This document shows positions 28,063 through 36,323 of a stretch of 64,000 nucleotides of DNA, piece after piece. The DNA lies in assembly GCF_041227145.1 (NCBI RefSeq), contig NZ_JBGFSP010000003.1, positions 3,100,001 through 3,164,000 of the forward strand, given 5' to 3'. The notes beneath the pieces are model-generated. The model did no database searches. It worked only from the letters and a program-made list of their open reading frames with translations, and was not told the origin of the DNA. Origin of the DNA: Bacteroides sp. AN502(2024) (GTDB lineage: Bacteria > Bacteroidota > Bacteroidia > Bacteroidales > Bacteroidaceae). Positions within the stretch are counted from its first letter, which is position 1; each line of letters starts with the position of its first letter. Both the position numbers and the translations under genes were made by a program.

Positions 28063-28467
28063 TTACGCAAAAACAGAGTAGGGAGGGGAACGAAGAGAAG
28101 TGGTACAATGGGTGTCCGTACCATGCAGAGAGTCTTGGTAGGCATAATAATTCTTGACCTGTTTCTCTTGCGGTCGTAATAGATGTTCGATGATTACATC
28201 CGTGAATAAGGTAGCTATGAATACGTAATCCGGTCTGCCATCCAAATGGATGGAGTGGGGGAGTAAAAAACGAGTCAAGCATTTGCTGCTGCAACATGAA
28301 TCGTTTCCCGGGTGATGATGCGTGGGACATTGCTGTTCTACAGGCAAGTTCTGCTTCATGCAAATCGTTCCGTCGGAGTGATGATGATGGGGAATAACCG
28401 CTGCTATCAACATAATAATGTTGATAAATAACAACAAAATTACTATTATTCGTTTCTTCCCTTTCAT
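28063..28467 (-). CDS. Small secreted or membrane His/Cys-rich protein of the metal-efflux locus
   Basis: 134 aa. The N terminus is a hydrophobic helix (residues about 5-25, IIVILLLFINIIMLIAAVIP) followed immediately by HHHHSDGTIC and later CPTHHHPGNDSCCSSKC, so clusters of His and Cys sit just outside the membrane. This suggests a metal-binding periplasmic accessory or sensor protein; it resembles small proteins (DUF6769-like) found at Bacteroides CusCBA-type loci. It lies 89 bp upstream of the adaptor gene on the same strand. Function is inferred from composition and position. Confidence 0.82.
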   Translation of the reverse strand: MKGKKRIIVILLLFINIIMLIAAVIPHHHHSDGTICMKQNLPVEQQCPTHHHPGNDSCCSSKCLTRFLLPHSIHLDGRPDYVFIATLFTDVIIEHLLRPQEKQVKNYYAYQDSLHGTDTHCTTSLRSPPYSVFA

Positions 28468-28483
28468 CCTTTCTTTAGAGAAT

Positions 28484-28684
28484 TTATTTTTTTACTGATT
28501 CTTTTTCTTTTTTCAGTAAGCGTTCCAGCAATTCGGTTGCTGATACATAAATAACTTTTCCATCCGGTGTCCCCTGACTAAGGAGTGTACCATTACGAGC
28601 ATTTTTCTCCAGCAACCGCTTTTCTGCTAATTGAAGGCCGCGCCGTAATTTATCGCTCAGTTCTTGTATTTCATTATTTGACAT
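28484..28684 (-). CDS. Small protein translationally coupled to the zeta-toxin-like gene
   Basis: 66 aa from the Met at 28684 (MSNNEIQELSDKLRRGLQLAEKRLLEKNARNG, mostly helical). Its start lies inside the end of the upstream kinase gene (11-nt overlap), so the two are translated together. It has no known domain that I can see. It may be the partner or antitoxin of the zeta-like kinase, although the order (toxin first, small gene second) is the reverse of the usual epsilon-zeta order. The open frame begins 11 codons earlier; both starts are possible. Confidence 0.75.
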   Translation of the reverse strand: MSNNEIQELSDKLRRGLQLAEKRLLEKNARNGTLLSQGTPDGKVIYVSATELLERLLKKEKESVKK

Positions 28685-29255
28685 AATTCTTGATGCATTT
28701 AAACAGTTCAAGTTCATATATCCGGTTCTCGCCGTTTTGGTAACCTTCGGCTACAATCACTCGAGGAGAAACACTGTTATCCGCTAACAGCCAGTAGTCT
28801 ACACGTGGCATATATATCTGAAACAGATTATTAATGCCTGCCTGATAACGGCGGTAGATGACGTCCATCGGTACATGATGTCCTCCTTCATTGACCCGTT
28901 GTAATACGCGGTTGACGGCAAGTTCAGGAGAATTCAGCCAAAAATAAATCAGGCTGATCTTATATCCGGCATTTTGAGCTCTTTGAATGAGCCGGGTATA
29001 TGAACGGGTTGCTAATGTTGTCTCGACAGAGAAACTTACTTTAGAGGCTAATAGTTCATCCATGCGTTTCAACATCAGACGACCGGCTTCTATAGCCATA
29101 CTTTCTGGATTAAAAGGTGATAAACCTTTGGCTATTTCATCCGCATTGACAAACTCTTTGCATAATAAAATTTCAGGCAGTACAGTATAGGAAGCCGTCG
29201 TTTTACCGGCTCCGTTACATCCACTTATAATGTACAACTGCCTTGTCCCATCCAT
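28674..29255 (-). CDS. Zeta-toxin-family P-loop kinase
   Basis: 193 aa. Walker A motif GCNGAGKTTAS at about residues 12-22, followed by FVNADEIAKGLSPFNPE and a conserved block around VSFSVETTLATRSYTRLI (about 75-90), as in zeta-toxin/AAA-type small kinases. The Arg-rich region VNRVLQRVNEGGHHVPMDVIYRRY probably forms the lid. Plasmid zeta toxins phosphorylate UDP-N-acetylglucosamine; whether this chromosomal form does so is unknown. Preceded by an 87-bp gap to the ABC-F gene. Confidence 0.85.
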   Translation of the reverse strand: MDGTRQLYIISGCNGAGKTTASYTVLPEILLCKEFVNADEIAKGLSPFNPESMAIEAGRLMLKRMDELLASKVSFSVETTLATRSYTRLIQRAQNAGYKISLIYFWLNSPELAVNRVLQRVNEGGHHVPMDVIYRRYQAGINNLFQIYMPRVDYWLLADNSVSPRVIVAEGYQNGENRIYELELFKCIKNYVK

Positions 29256-29342
29256 TTTTTCTAAAGATCAGCTTTAAATGATGTTGCAAATATACAAATA
29301 CTTTTATTTCATCTGTAGCCGATACCCTCTTTTTATTATTTA

Positions 29343-30980
29343 TTATTTCTTTTCCAGTTCTTGTAGCGAATCCATTTTCTTCTTTTCGAGGAACTCATAG
29401 ATACCGCAGAGATGTTCCGTAACCTTTTGATTACCGAACTCATACACCTTGCTAACCAGCCCGTCAAGGAAGTCACGGTCGTGTGAAACGACGATCAGTG
29501 TACCATCAAAATCCTGCAATGCCTGTTTCAGAATATCTTTCGTCTTCATGTCCAGATGATTTGTCGGTTCATCTAAAATCAGGAGGTTGACAGGTTCCAG
29601 CAACAATTTGATCATGGCCAGACGGGTACGCTCTCCACCCGAAAGCACTTTGACCTTTTTCATCGATTCCTCAGGACTTCCAAACATAAACGCTCCCAGC
29701 AAATCACGAATCTTGTTCCGGATATCCCCTTTGGCTACATCGTCAATCGTTTGGAAAACCGTTAGGTTCTCATCCATCAGTGAAGCCTGATTTTGAGCGA
29801 AATATCCGATTTGCACATTATGTCCGAGAGTTAATGTACCGTCATGTTCAATCTCTTTCATGATACACTTCACAAGCGTAGATTTACCTTCGCCGTTTTT
29901 ACCGACAAAAGCCACCTTGTCACCACGCTCAATCGTCAGGTTGGCATTGCGGAACACCACTTTGTTTCCGTATGTCTTGCCCACTCCCTCCATGATGACC
30001 GGATAACTGCCCGAGCGGGGGGATGGAGGGAATTTCAGTCGCAATGCAGAAGTATCCTCTTCATCCACTTCCAGCAATTCCAGCTTCTCCAGCATTTTGA
30101 CGCGGCTCTGCACCTGCAACGTCTTTGAATAAGTCCCTTTGAACCGTTCGATAAACTCTTTCGTTTCAGCAATCAATTTCTGCTGATCGTCATACGCTTT
30201 CTGTTGCTGTTCGCGACGCTCCTTACGCAGTTGCAGATATTGCGAGTAATTCACCTTGTAATCATAGATGCGTCCCATCGTCACTTCGATGGTGCGTGTG
30301 GTGATATTATCCACGAATTTGCGGTCGTGACTGATGACGACGACCGCTTTTCCGTTATTGATAAGGAACTCTTCCAGCCATTGGATGGATTCGATATCCA
30401 GGTGATTCGTCGGCTCATCGAGCAAGAGCACGTCCGGTTTCTGCAACAGCAATTTGGCAAGTTCGATGCGCATTCGCCATCCGCCGCTGAAGTCGCTCGT
30501 CTGGCGTTGGAAATCCACCCGGGTGAATCCTAATCCGAGCAATGCCTTTTCCACCTCCTCTTCATAATTTGTCGCGTCGATGGAATAAAACTTCTCGCTC
30601 AAGCCGGACACTTCCTCAATCAGCGCCATGTAACTGTCGCTCTCGTAATCCGTCCGTGTTTCAAGCTCCTTGTTCAGCTTTTCGATCTGCGCTTCCATCT
30701 CATGGAGATGTGAAAAAGCTTGCGCCGTTTCTTCAAACACCGTTCTTCCGTCTTCTGTCATCAGATGTTGAGGCAGATAGGCGACTACACAATCTTTGGG
30801 TGTGGACACTTTTCCACGTGTCGGTTGCCGCACACCTGCCAGGATTTTCAGTAGCGTACTTTTTCCCGCCCCGTTTTTACCCATCAGGGCGATGCGGTCT
30901 TTTTCATTAATCACGAAAGAAATATCAGAAAATAAAGTAGTGCCGCCAAACTCTACGGCCAGTCCGTCAACAGAAATCAT
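29343..30980 (-). CDS. ABC-F family ATPase (ribosome-associated)
   Basis: 545 aa. Two ABC ATPase domains in one chain without membrane helices. First domain: Walker A GKNGAGKSTLLKIL (about 34-47), signature FSGGWRMRIELA, Walker B VLLLDEPTNHLD. Linker (about 240-300) rich in Arg/Gln/Lys. Second domain: Walker A GKNGEGKSTLVKC, signature LSGGERTRLAMI, Walker B LLILDEPTNHLD. The length and the presence of an arm and linker are typical of ABC-F translation factors (EttA/Uup/YbiT-like). Whether it gives antibiotic resistance or only handles ribosome stalling cannot be decided. Confidence 0.93.
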   Translation of the reverse strand: MISVDGLAVEFGGTTLFSDISFVINEKDRIALMGKNGAGKSTLLKILAGVRQPTRGKVSTPKDCVVAYLPQHLMTEDGRTVFEETAQAFSHLHEMEAQIEKLNKELETRTDYESDSYMALIEEVSGLSEKFYSIDATNYEEEVEKALLGLGFTRVDFQRQTSDFSGGWRMRIELAKLLLQKPDVLLLDEPTNHLDIESIQWLEEFLINNGKAVVVISHDRKFVDNITTRTIEVTMGRIYDYKVNYSQYLQLRKERREQQQKAYDDQQKLIAETKEFIERFKGTYSKTLQVQSRVKMLEKLELLEVDEEDTSALRLKFPPSPRSGSYPVIMEGVGKTYGNKVVFRNANLTIERGDKVAFVGKNGEGKSTLVKCIMKEIEHDGTLTLGHNVQIGYFAQNQASLMDENLTVFQTIDDVAKGDIRNKIRDLLGAFMFGSPEESMKKVKVLSGGERTRLAMIKLLLEPVNLLILDEPTNHLDMKTKDILKQALQDFDGTLIVVSHDRDFLDGLVSKVYEFGNQKVTEHLCGIYEFLEKKKMDSLQELEKK

Positions 30981-31126
30981 ACTATTCTTTTAAATTGAAG
31001 GCGCGAAGATAGCGAAATATATGATTCCGAACAAATGTATGATGTGATCTGCGTTAAGCGTTGACGAATCTCTGCTTTTTATTAAACCGTGTTATAAGTT
31101 AGCTTGCTTTGACCTGAAAATTTGGA

Positions 31127-31603
31127 GATGCCCCCAATGATATGGGTCCACCTGTAAAATTCCGTGTTTTTCCTATCCGCAATTATAAAGTGACACTTCA
31201 TGTTCGTTGGCAGCGTTGGAAAAGTGCAGATGGCAAAAGCGTTTCTAAAGATTGGAAATTAGTAGCAGAAGGTATCCGACACTTACCCGAGTTTGCGTTT
31301 TTTAAGGATTGCTAGGAGAAATACCCGATTACGGGACGCTCTCTTGAAAAATACTTTCAGACCGTTTTCATGTTCAGAAGTTAGCGTGTGATGCGGTACA
31401 AGGAATACGTGTTGGGTATCGTTGGGAGGCTATCTAAGCAGATACTGATGCCCGGGAAAGGGAATATCCGGATATTAAACGAGCATACGGATTAAGTCAT
31501 TCTTTAAGAATGATATTCAACAAACGTTCAATAAAAGCAGGAGCAAGAATGAATCTGGCAAGAGGGTATATGGAGGTATCTGATTTTGGGTTTGATTCAT
31601 TCC
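31127..31603 (+). pseudogene. Decayed ISL3-type (ISAon1-like) transposase remnant
   Basis: Read in pieces on the plus strand, this resembles the ISL3-type element nested at 36277-37725. FRVFPIRNYKVTLHVRWQRW and EGIRHLPEFAFFKDC match the N-terminal protein. EKYPITGRSLEKYF matches the start of the catalytic protein. RFHVQKLACDAVQGIRVGYRW and SLRMIFNKRSIKAGARMNLA match later parts. The central catalytic segment is deleted, and in-frame stops and frameshifts are present. It is older than the nested copy and has no recognisable ends. Confidence 0.85.
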
Positions 31604-31762
31604 GATGTCAAATTCTTCCTGTTTAACACTACTAAATTACAAAAAAATCAACTATATGTGTAACTTTCTAAACATGATTTTTTAATTTAATTCCGCCAAC
31701 GGTTGGTAGTAAGAAAATAATAACACGACTCTTTCATTTAAGATAAAAATATAGCCATACTG
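31604..31762. other. Non-coding sequence between ISL3 remnant and hairpin
   Basis: AT-rich, no supported reading frame or promoter that I can identify. It separates the ISL3 remnant from the orphan hairpin at 31763. Confidence 0.4.
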
Positions 31763-31797
31763 CCCCTTACCCGGTCCAATGCGAACCGGGTAAGGGG
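31763..31797. other. Orphan perfect hairpin (terminator-like)
   Basis: CCCCTTACCCGGT (31763-31775) and its exact complement (31785-31797) form a perfect 13-bp stem with a 9-nt loop. It follows no intact gene; T residues after it are sparse (TTGATGTTTGT). It could be a terminator left from a lost gene. Confidence 0.65.
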
Positions 31798-31934
31798 TTG
31801 ATGTTTGTCTGTCAGTCAATTATCTTTCTATCGAAATTCGTTTTGGTGGAACCAAGAATTTTCCTTCAGAAATGAATAACGGAGGAACCTATATTCGATT
31901 CCTATACAAAAGAATATATTTATGGTAATTATCT

Positions 31935-32033
31935 GCCATCTGCAACAATTCTGTTGTATTCGGCTGAAATACAATGGTCTATGTCGTTGCAGATACCTGT
32001 TGCAGATATGTTGCAGGTCAAGTATCTGCAACA
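31935..32033. repeat. Left arm of imperfect inverted repeat around the IS3 element
   Basis: On the opposite strand this reads GTTGCAGATAC ... TATCTGCAACAGGTATCTGCAAC-like blocks and ends TTGTTGCAGATGGCAGAT. It aligns with 33953-34058, which has the same blocks in the same order. About 100 bp, imperfect. Confidence 0.75.
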
Positions 32034-32061
32034 CGTCTGTTTTAGCTTATGAGAGTCTGAC

Positions 32062-32198
32062 AACAAAGTGTTTTCATGCCTTGGAACAAAGTGTTTTCAT
32101 GCCTTGGAACAAAGTATTTTCGCGCCTTGGAACAAAGTGTTTTCGTGTCTTGGAACAAAGTGTTTCGCGCTTTGGAACAAAGTGTTTTCATGCCTTGG
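32062..32198. repeat. Periodic palindrome array A (23-bp units)
   Basis: AACAAAGTGTTTT-type units begin at 32062, 32085, 32108, 32131, 32154 and 32176 (spacing 23, 23, 23, 23, 22). The core, of the form GGAACAAAGTGTTTT, is an imperfect palindrome. Each unit is joined by a variable spacer resembling CATGCCTT or CGCGCCTT. It is immediately upstream of the IS3 element. See array B for a perfect version of the core. Confidence 0.85.
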
Positions 32199-32255
32199 AA
32201 TGTCTTATACGGATTTAGGTTGACACCTTTTTAGAGACATAAAAAAAGAAAAATT

Positions 32256-32633
32256 ATGTCTAAATTATCTCGTAAGATTTATTCTGAGACTTTCAAATTG
32301 GAAGTTCTCCGTGATTACTTCAGTAGCGGTTTGTCAATGTTTGCTACTGCCAAGAAATGGGGTTTACCCAACCATACTTATATTCTGCGTTGGCAAAAGT
32401 GTTATGCAATTGATTCGGATTCCTTATCTTTGTCCCCCGAACTTCTGTCAGATCTTCAAATGAAAAAGAATCCAAAATCAAAATCTAAAGAAGAACTTCT
32501 TGAAGCGGAAAATTTGCGTCTGAGAAAGGCTTTGGAACTTGAAAAACTTCGTTCCCATGCCTTTGAAAGACTGATTGAACTCACAGAAAGAGAAGAAGGG
32601 ATTTCCATCTTAAAAAAAGATGGTGCCAAATAG
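32256..32633 (+). CDS. IS3-family transposase OrfA
   Basis: 125 aa. N-terminal helix-turn-helix (about residues 5-50, YSETFKLEVLRDYFSSGLSM ... AKKWGLPNHTYILRWQKC) that binds the element ends, followed by a leucine-zipper-like helix (LLEAENLRLRKALELEKLR, about 78-96) for multimerisation. It ends just after an A-rich run (TTAAAAAAAG near 32609), where programmed -1 frameshifting would join it to OrfB. The -1 frame is open from there through the OrfB start. Confidence 0.88.
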   Translation: MSKLSRKIYSETFKLEVLRDYFSSGLSMFATAKKWGLPNHTYILRWQKCYAIDSDSLSLSPELLSDLQMKKNPKSKSKEELLEAENLRLRKALELEKLRSHAFERLIELTEREEGISILKKDGAK

Positions 32634-32668
32634 TCACCGGCCTTCGTGAAGAGTTTCCTCACATCAGT

Positions 32669-33511
32669 GTGAAAACCCTTTGCGGACTGTTTGGCATGTC
32701 TTCCCAGGCCTATTACAAAAAGAAAAAAAATCTTTTGTCGCGTCATCAGATCAGAACAGCCATCTTGGATGCCGTCTTCTTCTACCGCTCAAAGGCTCCG
32801 GGCATCGGTGGTTTGAAATTATACCATGAGCTCCGCTCCCTTTATGGAAGCGAGATAACCGGAGGGCGGGATGCCTTCCTTCATCTGCTGCGTTCGGAAC
32901 GCCTTATGCTGCCCCCGAAGAAACCCAGGCATACGACGGACTCCCACCATCTTTACAAGAAGTATCCGAATCTGATCAAGGGGGTAACGGCACAATACCC
33001 GAACCATATCTGGGTATGTGACATCACTTACATCTGGATTGAAGGTGGCGTATGCTACCTCCATCTTGTAACGGACATGTACTCACATGCCGTTTTAGGA
33101 TGGGTGCTCTCTCCCAGTTTGCATGCCGAATATACGCTACAGGCACTGGAACAGGCCATCAATGAGGCTGGAGGTGGCAATCTTTGCGGCACAATCCACC
33201 ATTCCGACCGGGGGGTACAGTATGCCTGCGATGCCTATATCGACACACTGGTCACTCATCATATACGTGTGAGCATGACTGAAGATTACAACCCGACGGA
33301 CAATGCGGTAGCAGAAAGGATGAATGGCATCCTGAAAACGGAATGGATATACGGCATGTCGCTGTTCAGGGATAAAGAGATGGCACGGGAGCAGATTACG
33401 CGAATGATTGACTTCTATAATAATGGACGACCGCATATGAGCATAGGTATGAAAAAACCCATGGACGTATATCATGGAGAGGTGCCGGGAAAATCATTGT
33501 GGAAAAAATAA
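32669..33511 (+). CDS. IS3-family transposase OrfB (integrase core)
   Basis: 280 aa as listed from the first Met; the real product is probably an OrfA-OrfB fusion made by -1 frameshifting at the A-run near 32612, and the frame is open back to that point. DDE integrase core: IWVCDITYIWIEGG (first Asp), TIHHSDRGVQYAC (second Asp) and NAVAERMNGILKTEWI (Glu). The usual HTH-like part (MSSQAYYKKKK) is at the N terminus. It appears intact, so the element could be active. Confidence 0.88.
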   Translation: MKTLCGLFGMSSQAYYKKKKNLLSRHQIRTAILDAVFFYRSKAPGIGGLKLYHELRSLYGSEITGGRDAFLHLLRSERLMLPPKKPRHTTDSHHLYKKYPNLIKGVTAQYPNHIWVCDITYIWIEGGVCYLHLVTDMYSHAVLGWVLSPSLHAEYTLQALEQAINEAGGGNLCGTIHHSDRGVQYACDAYIDTLVTHHIRVSMTEDYNPTDNAVAERMNGILKTEWIYGMSLFRDKEMAREQITRMIDFYNNGRPHMSIGMKKPMDVYHGEVPGKSLWKK

Positions 33512-33610
33512 GGTTCCATATGATAAATAAATACTATATTTGCGATACCGAGAACCCGGGACATGACGGTTTAAGCCATTGTCTCACAAAAGCCAATAGG
33601 GTGTCGAACC

Positions 33611-33789
33611 CTATTGACTTTTACCGAGAGCCCGAGCACACTCAGATTTGTCCATTGTTTTTACGTATGACAACTATCTTAGGAGCAAAGGGAAGAAACT
33701 AACAACTGTTTTAGTTATGAATAACAGAATGTGACAACTTATTTAGTAACTAGCCTCTAAAAGTGACAACCATTTCTAGTATAAGTCAG
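33611..33789. other. Non-coding sequence between the IS3 element and array B
   Basis: It includes several TGACAAC-like stretches and no convincing reading frame. It lies inside the imperfect inverted repeat that brackets the IS3 element. Confidence 0.4.
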
Positions 33790-33871
33790 AACAAAGTGTT
33801 TCGCGCCTTGAAACAAAGTGTTTTGCGCCTTGAAACAAAGTGTTTTGCGCCTTGAAACAAAGTGTTTCAAG
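33790..33871. repeat. Periodic palindrome array B (22-bp units)
   Basis: AACAAAG units begin at 33790, 33812, 33834 and 33856, an exact 22-bp spacing. The last unit is a perfect palindrome, TTGAAACA-aag-TGTTTCAA (33853-33871). Spacers resemble GCGCC. Core sequence is the same as array A, so A and B are one family. Confidence 0.88.
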
Positions 33872-33952
33872 TAATTGAACTTGGTTGCGCTGAACATGAA
33901 CACATAGTACGTAGTGAGTAGTAAACTGTACTAATCCGGTATTTGAATGATA

Positions 33953-34058
33953 TGTTGCAGATAACTTTATCTGCAACCATCTGCAACAGGTATCTGCAAC
34001 AGTATAAGTTGTTTGTATTCATCGATTTAGCATGATTTTGTTGCAGATGGCAGATGTT
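33953..34058. repeat. Right arm of imperfect inverted repeat around the IS3 element
   Basis: Contains TGTTGCAGATA, TATCTGCAAC, CATCTGCAACAGGTATCTGCA and TTGTTGCAGATGGCAGAT in the same order as the complement of 31935-32033. The arms bracket arrays A and B and the IS3 element. Confidence 0.75.
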
Positions 34059-34310
34059 TTGTGCTTTACAAACATAGAGAGGAACTCCCGGTATGATGTC
34101 TTTCTGCATTGACATGGCGTCGGCTGTGACTGTCTTGCCGGAAATGTCGATTTTGTCAATTAGCAGGGGGACAGCCTTTATTTCATTGTTTTTTCCTAAC
34201 AGACCTAAAATAAGACTCTTTTTGAGAGAACAAAACAGTTTTAAATGAAAGAACCATGAATTAATAATGAGAAAAATGTGATAAATATTTCATTTTACGG
34301 ATAGTTCTCT
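34059..34310. other. Non-coding stretch upstream of the small hypothetical gene
   Basis: No open frame with support. It is AT-rich toward the right and leads into the putative -7 element at 34311. Confidence 0.4.
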
Positions 34311-34318
34311 TACTTTTG
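34311..34318 (+). promoter_or_regulatory. Putative -7 element for the small hypothetical gene
   Basis: TACTTTTG fits TAnnTTTG and lies 46 nt upstream of the ATG at 34365. A TTTTA near 34293 could be a weak -33 element. Confidence 0.45.
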
Positions 34319-34364
34319 TTCTCTTGATAAAGTACTTCACGAAGCACAATCAAATCTTGAAAAT

Positions 34365-34601
34365 ATGCTGATAGATCAGATTGTATTTCGCGATTCTGTG
34401 TATGTCCTTAATATGAGTAAGGAAGAAGCTATTTTAATTACTGCATTTTGTAAATGTGAAAAAGATGTTCATGATGTAATATCTAAGAATAAAAGTTTCG
34501 TAGAATGTATTATTAATGGTGAATTTGAAGGCCAATCAATAGAAAAAGAAAGAACCTATTATGGAAAGGGATTTTTATTTGATAGTGATATAATATGTTA
34601 A
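34365..34601 (+). CDS. Small hypothetical protein
   Basis: 78 aa, acidic, with no signal peptide, membrane helix or known motif (MLIDQIVFRDSVYVLNMSK at the start). A promoter-like element lies upstream. A secreted-protein start follows 9 bp downstream, cut off by IS-A copy 2, so this was probably the first gene of a two-gene unit. Composition is AT-rich compared with the housekeeping genes, consistent with an accessory origin. Function unknown. Confidence 0.55.
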   Translation: MLIDQIVFRDSVYVLNMSKEEAILITAFCKCEKDVHDVISKNKSFVECIINGEFEGQSIEKERTYYGKGFLFDSDIIC

Positions 34602-34610
34602 GTTACTACA

Positions 34611-34691
34611 TTGAAGAAAAACATTTTATTCATTTTATGCTGCTTATTATCTATTCCGATATACGCGCAATCCGTAGAAGACACTCATTAG
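34611..34691 (+). pseudogene. Secreted-protein gene truncated by IS-A copy 2
   Basis: A TTG start at 34611 opens a typical signal peptide (LKKNILFILCCLLSIPIYAQS) and continues for six residues before reaching a stop formed by the IS-A end (TAGGGACATTC). The rest of the gene is missing on the far side of the IS. It follows the small hypothetical gene by 9 bp. Product unknown. Confidence 0.6.
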
Positions 34692-34832
34692 GGACATTCA
34701 TTAAATATTATAAAATGAGCCAACTAATTCATACACAAATTATTGCGAATTAGTTGGCTTTTTAGTATCTTTAGGTATTCCCCCGAAAACAAGGTTTGAC
34801 GGCCCAAACGGGGGAAATTCCCCAACTAAGAT

Positions 34833-36191
34833 ATGGCTAAGATACAAAAAATTTCAGAAATCCACCCAACTTTGGGCTTTACAGAATTTGATATTCTGGA
34901 AAAATGCCGCAAGAGTTTTCATGAGAGTGAGCTTGGCAGGCTTCATTCGGTCTTTCCATTTGATCGTATGGCAAAAGCCGCAGGCCTGTCTGAACAACGT
35001 TTGGGCCGCAGGAACATATTCAGTCCTTCCGCAAAGATCGCCCTTATGGTCCTGAAGGCATACACCGGATTCTCCGACAGGAAACTGGTGGAACATCTGA
35101 ACGGGAACATACACTACCAGATGTTCTGTGGCATCATGATCCCCCCGTCCCTTCCCATAACCAACTTCAAGATAGTCAGTGCCATCCGTAATGAGATAGC
35201 ATCCCGCCTTGACATTGATTCCTTCCAGGAGATCCTGGCTTCACACTGGAAACCTTATCTTGATAACCTTCACGTCTGCATGACCGATGCCACATGCTAT
35301 GAGAGCCACATGCGTTTTCCTACGGACATGAAACTCCTTTGGGAAAGCATCGAATGGCTCTACAGTCATATATGCCGGCATTGCAGGGATCTGGGCATAA
35401 GGCGTCCGCGCAACAAATACAGGAATGTGGCGGAATCCTATCTGTCCTACTGCAAGAAAAGAAAGAGGAGAGCTTCAAGGACAAGAATGCTTAAGCGCCG
35501 TATGATCAAGCTTCTTGAAAAGCTCCTCAGTCAAAGGGATGGGCTCCATAGCGAGTACGGTGCTTTACTCCGATATACGCAGGATTACCATAAGCGTCTT
35601 TCCATCATCAGAAAGGTGCTTGTACAGGAAAAGGAAATGTTTGAAGGGCGAAAAGTCAGTGACCGCATCATCAGCATCGACCGTCATTATGTACGTCCCA
35701 TCGTCAGAGGCAAGGAAACCAAGTCCGTCGAGTTCGGTGCAAAGGTCAATAATATACAGATAGACGGCATATCGTTCATCGAACACCTCTCGTTCAAGGC
35801 TTTCAATGAGGGGATACGCTTGAAGGACTGTATCCGTATGCAGCAGAAGCTGATGAATGTAAGGGTAAGATGTGTGGCTGCCGATTCCATATATGCCAAT
35901 AATGCCAACAGAAAGTTCTGTACTAAATATGGGATATCCACATCCTTTGTGCGCAAGGGAAGGGCGGGCAAAGATGAGCCTTTGAGGAAGGTGCTTAGAA
36001 GCGAACTCTCAAAAGAAAGGGCCACACGGCTTGAAGGAAGCTTCGGCACTCAAAAGCAACATTACTCGCTCGCAAGGATAAAGGCAAGGAACAAGAAGAC
36101 GGAAATCCTGTGGATTTTCTTCGGAATACATACAGCAAATGCCATACTGATGATTGACAAGATCAGGAACAGAACGGGGAAAGCTGCATGA
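34833..36191 (+). CDS. IS-A transposase, copy 2
   Basis: 452-aa intact DDE transposase, nearly identical to copy 1; it has Thr where copy 1 has Ala in SRTRMLK. The frame is undisturbed because the ISL3 insertion lies 85 bp beyond its stop. The element's right end is displaced by 1.45 kb, so this copy may supply transposase but be impaired for its own movement. Confidence 0.9.
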   Translation: MAKIQKISEIHPTLGFTEFDILEKCRKSFHESELGRLHSVFPFDRMAKAAGLSEQRLGRRNIFSPSAKIALMVLKAYTGFSDRKLVEHLNGNIHYQMFCGIMIPPSLPITNFKIVSAIRNEIASRLDIDSFQEILASHWKPYLDNLHVCMTDATCYESHMRFPTDMKLLWESIEWLYSHICRHCRDLGIRRPRNKYRNVAESYLSYCKKRKRRASRTRMLKRRMIKLLEKLLSQRDGLHSEYGALLRYTQDYHKRLSIIRKVLVQEKEMFEGRKVSDRIISIDRHYVRPIVRGKETKSVEFGAKVNNIQIDGISFIEHLSFKAFNEGIRLKDCIRMQQKLMNVRVRCVAADSIYANNANRKFCTKYGISTSFVRKGRAGKDEPLRKVLRSELSKERATRLEGSFGTQKQHYSLARIKARNKKTEILWIFFGIHTANAILMIDKIRNRTGKAA

Positions 36192-36323
36192 TATGAGTTT
36201 ACTGAAAGAATCAGAAGAGGTCAGAAGACTTCTTCCGGAACTTCATGTCTTGTCAGATAAGAGTATATGAGAATATGGGTCACCGGTAAAGTCTTGTGGG
36301 GTCATCGATAAAATCCTGTGGTT

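Larger units (their letters stand above)
32218..33610 (+). mobile_element. IS3-family insertion sequence
   Basis: About 1.39 kb. The ends are short inverted repeats: GGTTGACACC on the left (32218) and the complement of GGTTCGACACC on the right, ending at 33610. Two overlapping genes inside encode the OrfA/OrfB pair. No clear target duplication is seen, so the exact end bases are provisional. A promoter-like TATATTTG near the right end points outward. Confidence 0.8.

Noticed and set aside
31763..31797. Riboswitch or regulatory RNA
   Set aside because: Only a simple perfect hairpin without an adjacent intact gene or further conserved structure; better described as a terminator-like relic.
1..36191. 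Composite transposon between IS-A copies 1 and 2
   Set aside because: The 33-kb interior is mainly housekeeping genes (pfkA, ispH, thyA, tRNA-Ser), so it is resident chromosome rather than cargo.
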